A stretch of DNA of 7,642 bases from Chloroflexota bacterium. GTDB taxonomy: Bacteria; Chloroflexota; Anaerolineae; B4-G1; SLSP01. Each line of letters begins with the position of its first letter. Position 1 is the first letter of the stretch. A program made the position numbers and the translations under genes. Below the pieces are notes generated by a model, which saw only the letters and a list, made by a program, of their open reading frames with translations, was not told where the DNA came from and did not search any database. This document shows positions 1 to 5,950 of this stretch, piece by piece. Where the stretch lies: contig JAAZNO010000185.1 of the NCBI GenBank assembly GCA_012798275.1, positions 1 to 7,642 on the forward strand, in the 5' to 3' direction.

Positions 1-669
1 GAAACCCGCGTCGAAGAGGCCCTCTTGCCGGCGGAAATCGCCCGGTTGACCGGCTATGACGCCTACTGGCACGCGGCGCAAGCGCGCAAGGGCTACAGCG
101 GCACGGGCCTGCTCACCCGTCTGCGCCCCCTGGAGGTGCAAACCGGCCTGGGCATCCCCGAATTCGACCAGGAGGGCCGCACACAGATTGCCCGCTACGC
201 GACCTTCACGCTGCTCAACGGCTACTTCCCCAACGGGCGCCGCGATCAACAGCGTGTGGACTTCAAGCTGGCCTTCTACGAGGCCTTCCTGGAGCGCTGT
301 GAGGCATTGCGCCGCGCGGGCCAGGCGGTGATCTTCTGTGGGGACGTCAACACCGCGCACCGTCCCATTGATCTCACCCACCCAGGCCCCAACCGCAACA
401 CGTCGGGCTTTCTGCCGGAGGAGCGCGCCTGGATGGACCGCTTCATCGAGGCGGGGTATGTGGACACCTTCCGCCATTTCCATCCCGACGCGGCGGAACA
501 GTATACCTGGTGGTCGCAAGCGACCCGCGCCCGCGAGCGCAACGTCGGCTGGCGCATTGACTATTTCTTCGTCGCCGCTGAGGTCCTGCCGCGTGTGCGC
601 GACGCCTTCATCCTGCCGGAAGTCATGGGCAGCGATCACTGCCCGGTGGGGATAGTGCTGGAGGCCTGA
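1..669 (+). CDS. xth: Exodeoxyribonuclease III / AP endonuclease, 5'-truncated by window edge
   Basis: This enzyme cuts DNA at abasic sites and removes nucleotides 3' to 5' during base-excision repair in the cytoplasm. The reading frame is open from the first base, so the true start lies upstream; 222 residues remain of a family that is usually 250-270. The fragment opens with ETR, matching the family's QE(T/S)K/R motif, so fragment residue 1 is probably the metal-binding glutamate (E34 in E. coli numbering). Further motifs are GYFPNG (family YxPNG), GDVNTAH at about residues 114-120 (catalytic Asp and Asn), NVGWRIDYFF near residues 180-190, and GSDHCPV near 210-216 with the Asp-His catalytic pair. 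All visible active-site motifs are intact. It ends 39 bases from the stop of the convergent transporter gene, and I saw no clear terminator between them. Family assignment is firm; the exact substrate preference (ExoIII or another AP endonuclease) is not shown. Confidence 0.93.
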   Translation, partial: ETRVEEALLPAEIARLTGYDAYWHAAQARKGYSGTGLLTRLRPLEVQTGLGIPEFDQEGRTQIARYATFTLLNGYFPNGRRDQQRVDFKLAFYEAFLERCEALRRAGQAVIFCGDVNTAHRPIDLTHPGPNRNTSGFLPEERAWMDRFIEAGYVDTFRHFHPDAAEQYTWWSQATRARERNVGWRIDYFFVAAEVLPRVRDAFILPEVMGSDHCPVGIVLEA

Positions 670-708
670 AGCCGCGCGTCCCCTTCACGCCCTTTGCCTG
701 ACCGGGTC

Positions 709-1830
709 TCAGTCTTGGGCGACGGAGGGCCGCTTCCGCAACCGCTGCGTGAGGTGATACGCTGCCATCCCCGCCAGATAGCCCAGCGCCATGTTGCTCA
801 GCACGGAGACGAGCACCGTCAGCGCCACAAAGAGGAGCTCCTCATTCCACGAGAGGGCCTTTGCCCCCTTGAGCAGCTGCAGTCCCACATAGCACAGCAT
901 CGCGCCGATGATGGCCTGCGGGAAGACGGAGAAGAGCTGCGCGATGGAAGGGGAGAGAAACAATCCCAGCGCGATCTCGATGCTGCCCTCCAGCACGTTC
1001 GCACCGCCCGTCCGCGCGCCAAAAGCGTACTGGCCCGCGAGTCCCCCCGCTCCATGGCAGAGCGGGAAGCCGCCGAAAAAGGGGACGATCACGTTGATGA
1101 AGCCGTGGTTCAACGCCAGTTTGCGTTCCGCCACCGGATGTTCCGGCCAATAAGTCTTGATGAGGGCCGCCGTAGCGATCACCGCGTTAGCAGCCGTGAG
1201 GGGAATCTGCGCCAGCCCCGCCTGTAAGAACGCCTGCCACATCTCGGCGAGGGTGAAGGACGTGAGCGGCGGCAGCTGCAGTCGCGGCGGTGCGATCCCG
1301 CGCAGCTCGCCCCGGAAAAACGCGAGGCCCAGTCCCAACGCCATCAGCACCAGGCCGGCCGGCGCGAAACGATTGTCGCGCAGCAGCAGGATCAACGCCA
1401 GCGCGACGACGCTCCACAGCCATCCCGTCGCCATCATGCGGAACGCCTGCACGAGCAGCAACGCCGCCAGCGAGAACTGAATCCCACGGACGATGCACGG
1501 CGGGGTGTACCGGGCAATCCAGTCCACCACCCCCGTCGCGGCGAAAAGCAGCCACACCAGCCCCATCGTGAAACCCGCCGCATAGATCATCGAGGGCGGC
1601 CACGCCTGCGCGATCGCCACCGCTGCGATGGCCTTCATCGGCTCGATAGGCAACGGCAGATGATAGACCAGCCCGGTCACGAGGTTCGCCAGTCCCATCA
1701 GCACCAGGAACCCGGCAGGATTCATCCCACACACCGCGATGTAGCCCACGGAGAGGGGGAAAAGCGTGCCAAAATCCCCCATCGCGCCGCTCAATTCGCG
1801 CAGGCTGAACTCGAAGGATTTGATTTTCAT
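709..1830 (-). CDS. MOT1-family molybdate/sulfate transporter (MFS_MOT1-like)
   Basis: This is a 373-residue multi-pass inner-membrane protein, the usual length for bacterial members of the MOT1 branch of sulfate-transporter-like permeases, which take up molybdate and perhaps sulfate. The two family signatures are clear: ELSGAMGDFGT at residues 12-22 and PFFGGFPLCHGAGGLAG at 250-266, followed by FGARTGG at 270-276. A third conserved stretch, QIPLTAANAVIAT, lies at 208-220. Hydrophobic segments fill almost the whole protein, with a short basic C-terminal end. The ATG at 1830-1828 has a GGAGG ribosome-binding site (plus-strand CCTCC at 1837-1841) six bases away, which fixes the start. The gene stands alone, divergent from the copper cluster and convergent with xth. 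No molybdenum-cofactor gene is visible nearby, so molybdate rather than sulfate as substrate rests on family knowledge only. Confidence 0.88.
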   Translation of the reverse strand: MKIKSFEFSLRELSGAMGDFGTLFPLSVGYIAVCGMNPAGFLVLMGLANLVTGLVYHLPLPIEPMKAIAAVAIAQAWPPSMIYAAGFTMGLVWLLFAATGVVDWIARYTPPCIVRGIQFSLAALLLVQAFRMMATGWLWSVVALALILLLRDNRFAPAGLVLMALGLGLAFFRGELRGIAPPRLQLPPLTSFTLAEMWQAFLQAGLAQIPLTAANAVIATAALIKTYWPEHPVAERKLALNHGFINVIVPFFGGFPLCHGAGGLAGQYAFGARTGGANVLEGSIEIALGLFLSPSIAQLFSVFPQAIIGAMLCYVGLQLLKGAKALSWNEELLFVALTVLVSVLSNMALGYLAGMAAYHLTQRLRKRPSVAQD

Positions 1831-1851
1831 GTCCGGCCTCCACGCTGCCGC

Positions 1852-1880
1852 ATGGCTGGTTGCTGGTTGCTGGTGGCCAT
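1852..1880. repeat. TGGTTGC heptad repeat within short inverted arms
   Basis: Two and a half copies of TGGTTGC run from 1857 to 1874. They are enclosed by the complementary arms ATGGC (1852-1856) and GCCAT (1876-1880). The array sits just upstream of the transporter's ribosome-binding site and would lie in the transporter mRNA leader if the candidate promoter is right. It belongs to the same 7-base style as the repeats around copZ and at 7302-7324, although the unit sequence differs. Confidence 0.7.
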
Positions 1881-1908
1881 AGTGTAGTACGATTTAAGGA
1901 GTCGGCAA
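1881..1908 (-). promoter_or_regulatory. Possible promoter for the MOT1 transporter
   Basis: Read on the minus strand, TTGCCG (plus positions 1908-1903) is followed after 16 bases by TACACT (1886-1881). Each box matches four of six bases of the sigma-70 consensus. The position, about 50 bases upstream of the start codon, is suitable. The match is weak and other placements are possible. Confidence 0.3.
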
Positions 1909-2114
1909 AAATCCCCTGGCTCTGGCTTTGAACTTGACATAAGTATTAGTTGGCAAGCCTTGAGTAGAGTGCCGTCGCAGTTTCTGCCACCCGTTCACAC
2001 GTTCATTTCCACGTAGCCACGCTGGTTTCATCCTCGCTGGTGCCCGGCGGGACAGGGGGTATTTCAAGTTGGGGGAAAAGGGCAGATAATGGCCTATAAA
2101 ATGCGGGTCACCCC

Positions 2115-2143
2115 TTGACAATTTGGGGGAAGTGGATTATAGT
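2115..2143 (+). promoter_or_regulatory. Sigma-70-type promoter of the copper cluster
   Basis: A perfect -35 box TTGACA (2115-2120) and a near-perfect -10 box TATAGT (2138-2143) are separated by exactly 17 bases. The predicted transcription start, near 2150, falls at the left edge of the C/G palindrome, about 50 bases before csoR. Such a strong core promoter fits an operon held off by a repressor rather than one needing an activator. Confidence 0.8.
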
Positions 2144-2148
2144 ATGTT

Positions 2149-2180
2149 TATCCCCCCCCCCCCAGGTGGGGGGGGGGATA
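2149..2180. promoter_or_regulatory. Probable CsoR operator (C-run/G-run palindrome)
   Basis: The sequence reads TAT, twelve C, AGGT, ten G, ATA. The arms TAT-C10 (2149-2161) and G10-ATA (2168-2180) are perfect complements. CsoR/RcnR-family repressors are known to bind GC-rich inverted repeats with C and G tracts flanked by A/T bases, and this one lies immediately after the -10 box and upstream of the csoR gene itself. Bound repressor would block promoter clearance, giving autoregulation plus control of the genes downstream. The tracts are longer than in the operators I know, so the exact contact positions are uncertain. The assignment rests on position and symmetry. Confidence 0.75.
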
Positions 2181-2199
2181 GATCAACAAGGAGAAGGAG

Positions 2200-2508
2200 A
2201 TGGACACACACGACTCTGCCGCTCACCTGCATCATGGCGCACACCATGAAGAGGCCCTGCGTCAGCTCAAGACGACGGAGGGACACTTGCGCGGCATTCA
2301 ACGGATGCTGGAAGAGGACGCCTACTGCATAGACGTCATCCGTCAGATTCAGGCGGCACAGGCAGCGTTGAACAAGATCAGCGTGCAGATTCTTGAGGAA
2401 CACCTCAACTCGTGCGTCATCACTGCCGTGCGCGGCGAGGATCCCCAAGAGCGCGAGCGTGTGCTCAAAGAAATCAGCGATGTATTTGAAGCGGCAACCA
2501 AGGTCTGA
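2200..2508 (+). CDS. csoR: CsoR-family copper-sensing transcriptional repressor
   Basis: This 102-residue all-helical regulator of the CsoR/RcnR (DUF156) family binds operator DNA without copper and lets go when Cu(I) binds. The metal site is seen directly: C43, H68 and C72 reproduce the C-H-C spacing (25 and 4 residues) of M. tuberculosis CsoR C36/H61/C65, and Y42 precedes the first cysteine as there. The conserved first helix reads LKTTEGHLRGI (residues 23-33). The ATG at 2200 follows two tandem AAGGAG sequences (2188-2199); the first has ideal spacing. An N-terminal extension carries six histidines in residues 1-16. The C-H-C set favours copper over the nickel/cobalt or formaldehyde branches, and the downstream copper genes agree. 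The palindrome at 2149-2180 suggests it represses its own operon. Confidence 0.93.
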   Translation: MDTHDSAAHLHHGAHHEEALRQLKTTEGHLRGIQRMLEEDAYCIDVIRQIQAAQAALNKISVQILEEHLNSCVITAVRGEDPQERERVLKEISDVFEAATKV

Positions 2509-2565
2509 AGTTTCTCGAAGGTCTTGAATCGGACAATCTATCTATCGTCAATGGAGATGACAGAA

Positions 2566-3048
2566 ATGGACAAGAGAGCACGTTATCTATTAGCAGCAAT
2601 CCGCATCGGCTTGGGATGGATTTTTTTCTGGGCTTTTCTCGATAAACTTTTTGGCCTGGGACGCTCAACCGCTCCAGGAGACGCCTGGCTGGCCGGCGGG
2701 TCGCCGACGGCGGGCTTTCTGGGGTTTGCGACGCAGGGGCCGTTGGCAGAGCTATACAAAAGCATCGCCGGGAGCCCCGTCGTGGACACGCTGTTCATGA
2801 TAGGACTGTTGGGGCTGGGAGTGGCGCTTCTGTTGGGCATCGGCCTCAAGATCGCCGGCACCGCCGGGCCGTTCATGATGCTGTTGATGTGGGCGGCGCA
2901 ATTGCCGCCCGCGACAAACCCGCTCATTGACAATCACATCATCTTCGCGCTGCTGCTGATGCTGTTCCCGGTGGTCAAGGCCGGACACACCCTGGGGTTG
3001 GGCGCCTGGTGGGCCGAGAAAACCCGCACCGCGCCGATTTTGCAGTAA
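2566..3048 (+). CDS. DoxX-family four-helix membrane protein
   Basis: This is a 160-residue integral membrane protein of the DoxX superfamily, which includes thiosulfate:quinone oxidoreductase subunits and many unassigned redox-linked membrane proteins. The start of the family domain is visible as RIGLGWIFFWAFLDKLFG (residues 13-30). Four hydrophobic segments lie at about residues 7-25, 72-93, 95-113 and 123-143. A conserved-looking NPLIDNHIIF stretch (118-127) leads into the last one. I chose ATG 2566 because GGAG (2553-2556) lies nine bases before it. In-frame starts at 2524 (TTG), 2551 and 2557 are poorer and would add up to 14 polar residues. No cysteine is present, and I see no clear metal-binding motif. 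It starts 57 bases after csoR and is probably co-transcribed. A role in copper or redox stress is inferred from position only. Confidence 0.8.
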   Translation: MDKRARYLLAAIRIGLGWIFFWAFLDKLFGLGRSTAPGDAWLAGGSPTAGFLGFATQGPLAELYKSIAGSPVVDTLFMIGLLGLGVALLLGIGLKIAGTAGPFMMLLMWAAQLPPATNPLIDNHIIFALLLMLFPVVKAGHTLGLGAWWAEKTRTAPILQ

Positions 3049-3054
3049 GAGTAA

Positions 3055-3118
3055 GGGGTAAAGGGTAATGGATAAAGAGGTGATCCGTCATCTCAACACT
3101 CATCACCCATCACCCATC
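3055..3118. repeat. GGGTAAT/GGGTGAT-family degenerate repeat upstream of copZ
   Basis: The left part contains GGGGTAAAGGGTAATGG. The right part contains CATCACCCATCACCCATC (3101-3118), that is heptads of ATCACCC. The best arms are GGTGAT (3079-3084) and ATCACC (3102-3107), so the hairpin is weak. It is related to the stronger copies at 3354-3389 and 4990-5038. It is open in the copZ frame and creates a false upstream extension of that gene. Confidence 0.75.
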
Positions 3119-3133
3119 TATGGAGTAAAAAAC

Positions 3134-3337
3134 ATGACGACCGTAACTTATACCGTACCCAATATCTCTTGTGGGCATTGTGTCCGCACTATTCAGAATG
3201 AGGTGGCGGAACTCGAGGGCGTTCGCGCGGTGAAGGCCGACCTCGGCACCAAGTCGGTCGAAATCACCTTCGATGCCCCGGCGACGGAAGAAGCGATCAA
3301 GGCCCTGCTGGCAGAGATCAACTATCCGGTAGCGTGA
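3134..3337 (+). CDS. copZ: CopZ-like copper chaperone (single HMA domain)
   Basis: This small cytoplasmic protein of 67 residues, the usual size for CopZ/Atx1-type chaperones, binds Cu(I) and hands it to the CopA ATPase or to CsoR. The single heavy-metal-associated domain fills the protein. Its loop ISCGHC places the copper-binding cysteines at residues 13 and 16, and the ferredoxin-like fold is suggested by the alternation of strand and helix segments through EVAELEGVRAVKADL and VEITFDAPAT. I chose ATG 3134 because GGAG (3122-3125) lies eight bases upstream and the domain begins at once. The open frame continues back to 3068, but that extra stretch translates the intergenic repeat and has no domain content. 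It is flanked on both sides by related heptad repeats and sits 81 bases before copA. Confidence 0.92.
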   Translation: MTTVTYTVPNISCGHCVRTIQNEVAELEGVRAVKADLGTKSVEITFDAPATEEAIKALLAEINYPVA

Positions 3338-3353
3338 CAGAGTAATGAAAAAT

Positions 3354-3389
3354 GGGTAATGGGTGAAATTTCCTCATCACCCATTACCC
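3354..3389. repeat. Perfect 13-base inverted repeat between copZ and copA
   Basis: GGGTAATGGGTGA (3354-3366) and TCACCCATTACCC (3377-3389) are exact complements around a 10-base loop. Degenerate heptads continue on the right to about 3404 (CGTTACC, TATCACC). There is no T-run after the stem, so it does not look like a standard intrinsic terminator. In RNA the stem could slow RNases or partly separate copZ from copA expression, but that is inference. It belongs to the family seen at 3055-3118 and inside copA. Confidence 0.9.
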
Positions 3390-3418
3390 GTTACCTATCA
3401 CCCCGTTTCTGAGGTTAT

Positions 3419-5908
3419 ATGCCTGAGACCAAACACTTAACCCTTCCCGTCACCGGTATGACGTGCGCAAACTGCGTGGCGACAATCGAACGCAGCTTGA
3501 AGCGGCAGCCGGGCGTGCAGGATGCCGTGGTGAACCTCTCGTCGGAGCGCGCGACAGTGATCTTCGACCCGACGCTGGTGGACCTCTCCACCCTCACCGC
3601 ACGCATCGAGCGCGCCGGCTACGGCATCGCTACCGGTGAGGCCGAGCTCAGCATCAAGCGGCTTGCCGATGCTAACGACGCCCGGCGGCTCGAAAAAGCT
3701 CTGCTCCAGCTCGAGGGCGTGCTGGAAGCGCAGGTCTCGCTGGCGACAGAAAAGGCCCGCGTGCGCTACGTGCCCACCCTCGTCAGCCAGGCGGAGCTCC
3801 GCAAAACCGTGGCACAGGCCGGCTTCGAGGCGTTGGAACTCGGCGGCGAGGCCGAGGACGCCGAAGCCAAAGCCCGCGCTGATGAAATCGCCCGTCAAAA
3901 GCGGATGCTCATCATCGGCCTGATCTTTACGGTGCCACTGTTCCTCTTCTCGATGGCGCGCGACCTGGGCCTGCTCGGCATGTGGGCGCACGCCGATGGG
4001 GTCCATTGGGTGATGCTGGCATTCGCGACGCCGGTGCAATTCTACGTCGGCGCGCAATACTACGTCGGCGCGTACAAGGCACTGCGCAATCGCTCCGCCA
4101 ACATGGACGTCCTCATCGCGCTCGGCACGACGGCGGCCTATCTCTATTCGTTGCCCATCGTCTTCGGCTGGCTGGAGGGACACGTCTACCTGGAAACTTC
4201 CGCCGTCATCATCACCCTGGTGCGCCTGGGCAAGCTCCTGGAGGCCCGCGCCAAAGGGGGCGCCTCCGAGGCGATCAAGAAGCTGCTGGGATTGCGGCCC
4301 AAAACGGCGCAGGTGTTGCGTGACGGGATCGAGATGGAAGTGCCAGTAGACGACGTACGGGTGGGGGATGTGGTGCTCGTGCGCCCCGGCGAAAAAATCC
4401 CCGTGGACGGCGTCGTCATCGAGGGACGCTCGGCGGTGGATGAATCCATGCTCACCGGCGAATCGCTGCCGGTGGAGAAAGGGCCGGGCGACCCCGTTAT
4501 CGGCGCCACGCTGAACAAGCTGGGCCTGCTCAAGTTCGAGGCAACGAAGGTGGGACGCGAGACGGCGCTGGCGCAGATCATCCACCTGGTGGAAGAGGCC
4601 CAGGGCAGCAAGGCGCCCATCCAGCGGCTGGCTGACCAGATTTCAGCGGTGTTTGTGCCCCTCGTCATCGCCATCGCCGCGCTCACATTCCTGGGCTGGC
4701 TCTTCTTCGGCCCGCCGCTGCCGGCGAATGCCGACACCAACGCCTTCACCCGCGCGCTCATCAACATGGTGGCGGTGCTCGTCATCGCCTGCCCCTGCGC
4801 CATGGGCCTGGCGACGCCGACGGCAGTGATGGTGGGGACAGGCCGGGGTGCGGAATTGGGCGTCCTGCTCAAGAACGGCGAGGCCCTGGAACGCGCCGGC
4901 CACATCTCCGTGATCGTGTTGGATAAGACCGGCACGCTCACCAAAGGCCAACCGGCAGTGACGGACGTGGTCATGAGTAACGGGTTAGAGGTGATGGGTG
5001 ATATGTCCCCCCTTACCCATTACCCATCACCCATCACCCCAGACGAACTCCTTTGCCTCGCCGCCTCCGTCGAGAAAGGCTCCGAGCATCCCCTGGGGGA
5101 GGCCATCTGGGCCGAAGCGACGACGCGCGGGCTGACCCTGGCAGAGCCGACGGGCTTTCGGGCCGAGGCCGGGCGCGGCGTCAGCGCGGAGGTCGCAGGC
5201 CACAGCGTCGCGGTGGGCAATGTGCGCATGATGGAAGAACGCGGCTATCCGCTCAACGGGCTGCTCTCAGAGGTAGAACGCCTGCAGGCAGAGGCGAAAA
5301 CTGCCATGCTGGTCGCTGTGGATGGTGGGGTGCGCGGCGTCATTGCCGTGGCAGACACCCTGAAAGACGGCTCCGTTGAGGCCATTGCCGATCTGAAACG
5401 CCTGGGGCTGGAAGTGATCATGCTCACCGGCGACAATCGTCAGACCGCCGAAGCCATCGCCAAGCAGGCGGGCATCGAGCGGGTGCTGGCGGAGGTGCTG
5501 CCCGAAGGCAAAGCCGCTGCCATCAAGCAGCTGCAGACGCCGACCGAAGGCGCCAAAGCCGCACCCGTCGTGGCGATGGTAGGCGACGGCGTCAACGACG
5601 CGCCGGCGCTCGCACAAGCCGACGTGGGCATCGCCATCGGGACGGGAACGGACGTCGCCATTGCCGCCGCGCCGATCACCCTCATGTCCGGCGATCTGCG
5701 CGGCGTGGTACGGGCCATCGCGCTCTCGCGCAAGACCCTGCGCACCATCAAGCAGAACCTGTTCTGGGCCTTCTTCTACAACGTCATCCTGATCCCGACC
5801 GCGGCGCTGGGCCTGCTCAACCCCATGCTTGCGGCGGGGGCGATGTCGTTCAGCAGCGTGTTTGTGGTCACCAATAGCCTGCGGCTGAAAAGGGCGCCCC
5901 TCGAATAG
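3419..5908 (+). CDS. copA: Copper-exporting P1B-type ATPase CopA, with in-frame repeat insertion
   Basis: This inner-membrane pump of 829 residues exports cytoplasmic Cu(I) at the cost of ATP. Domains in order: a first HMA domain (about residues 6-70, copper loop GMTCANC with C16 and C19); a second HMA-like domain (about 77-142) in which the CxxC is replaced by D84-A-N-D87; membrane segments from about 163; actuator motif TGES at 346-349; transport site CPC at 458-460; phosphorylation motif D502-KTGT; nucleotide-binding H557-P558; hinge GDGVND at 722-727. Y787-N788 and M809-S810-F811-S812-S813 in the last two helices complete the Cu(I)-specific set (P1B-1). ATG 3419 follows TGAGG, with GAGG (3411-3414) four bases before it. 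An extra 23 codons at 4973-5041 come from the local heptad repeat. All catalytic residues are present, so the pump is probably functional. Confidence 0.96.
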   Translation: MPETKHLTLPVTGMTCANCVATIERSLKRQPGVQDAVVNLSSERATVIFDPTLVDLSTLTARIERAGYGIATGEAELSIKRLADANDARRLEKALLQLEGVLEAQVSLATEKARVRYVPTLVSQAELRKTVAQAGFEALELGGEAEDAEAKARADEIARQKRMLIIGLIFTVPLFLFSMARDLGLLGMWAHADGVHWVMLAFATPVQFYVGAQYYVGAYKALRNRSANMDVLIALGTTAAYLYSLPIVFGWLEGHVYLETSAVIITLVRLGKLLEARAKGGASEAIKKLLGLRPKTAQVLRDGIEMEVPVDDVRVGDVVLVRPGEKIPVDGVVIEGRSAVDESMLTGESLPVEKGPGDPVIGATLNKLGLLKFEATKVGRETALAQIIHLVEEAQGSKAPIQRLADQISAVFVPLVIAIAALTFLGWLFFGPPLPANADTNAFTRALINMVAVLVIACPCAMGLATPTAVMVGTGRGAELGVLLKNGEALERAGHISVIVLDKTGTLTKGQPAVTDVVMSNGLEVMGDMSPLTHYPSPITPDELLCLAASVEKGSEHPLGEAIWAEATTRGLTLAEPTGFRAEAGRGVSAEVAGHSVAVGNVRMMEERGYPLNGLLSEVERLQAEAKTAMLVAVDGGVRGVIAVADTLKDGSVEAIADLKRLGLEVIMLTGDNRQTAEAIAKQAGIERVLAEVLPEGKAAAIKQLQTPTEGAKAAPVVAMVGDGVNDAPALAQADVGIAIGTGTDVAIAAAPITLMSGDLRGVVRAIALSRKTLRTIKQNLFWAFFYNVILIPTAALGLLNPMLAAGAMSFSSVFVVTNSLRLKRAPLE
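4990..5038. repeat. Heptad inverted repeat inside copA
   Basis: GGTGATGGGTGAT (4990-5002) and ATCACCCATCACC (5026-5038) are exact 13-base complements around a 23-base loop that also contains TTACCCATTACCC. The whole repeat-derived block, about 4973-5041, is 69 bases and free of stops in the copA frame. It encodes residues 519-541, including [10 protein letters not shown]. It is the coding counterpart of the intergenic copies at 3055-3118 and 3354-3389. Confidence 0.9.
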
Positions 5909-5950
5909 CAAACGCCGGCCGTTTACCCATAGTATCGAGAGGTCACTCGC

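Larger units (their letters stand above)
1831..2114. other. Divergent intergenic region between transporter and csoR
   Basis: No convincing gene lies here. On the minus-strand side it holds the transporter's ribosome-binding site, a heptad repeat (1852-1880) and a weak candidate promoter (1881-1908). The stretch 1940-2060 shows nothing I can name. At 2062-2090 there is TTTCAA, 17 bases, GATAAT with a central GGGGGAA block, which loosely resembles the real csoR promoter about 53 bases downstream. The base composition between about 1890 and 2000 is more AT-rich than the neighbouring genes, as expected for a promoter-bearing spacer. Short open frames here lack ribosome-binding sites and recognisable protein content. 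Confidence 0.6.

Noticed and set aside
670..708. Shared terminator between convergent xth and the MOT1 transporter
   Set aside because: I could not find a stable stem with T-runs in these 39 bases.
1934..1965. Plus-strand promoter starting with TTGACA at 1934-1939
   Set aside because: No acceptable -10 box occurs at 16-18 bases, and no gene begins nearby on that strand.
2062..2090. Second, upstream promoter (TTTCAA, 17 bases, GATAAT) for csoR
   Set aside because: The boxes are weaker than those at 2115-2143, and the resemblance between the two sites is loose. It may be a decayed duplicate, but I would not annotate it as active.
3437..4585. Long 382-residue open frame on the minus strand opposite copA
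   Set aside because: It lies entirely antisense to an unmistakable CopA, has no ribosome-binding site that I can see and is rich in the His/Gln/Arg bias typical of antisense frames in GC-rich genes.
5910..5924. Terminator between copA and the EamA gene (AAACG/CGTTT stem)
   Set aside because: The stem is only five base pairs with no following T-run, and the two genes are just 42 bases apart with a good ribosome-binding site.
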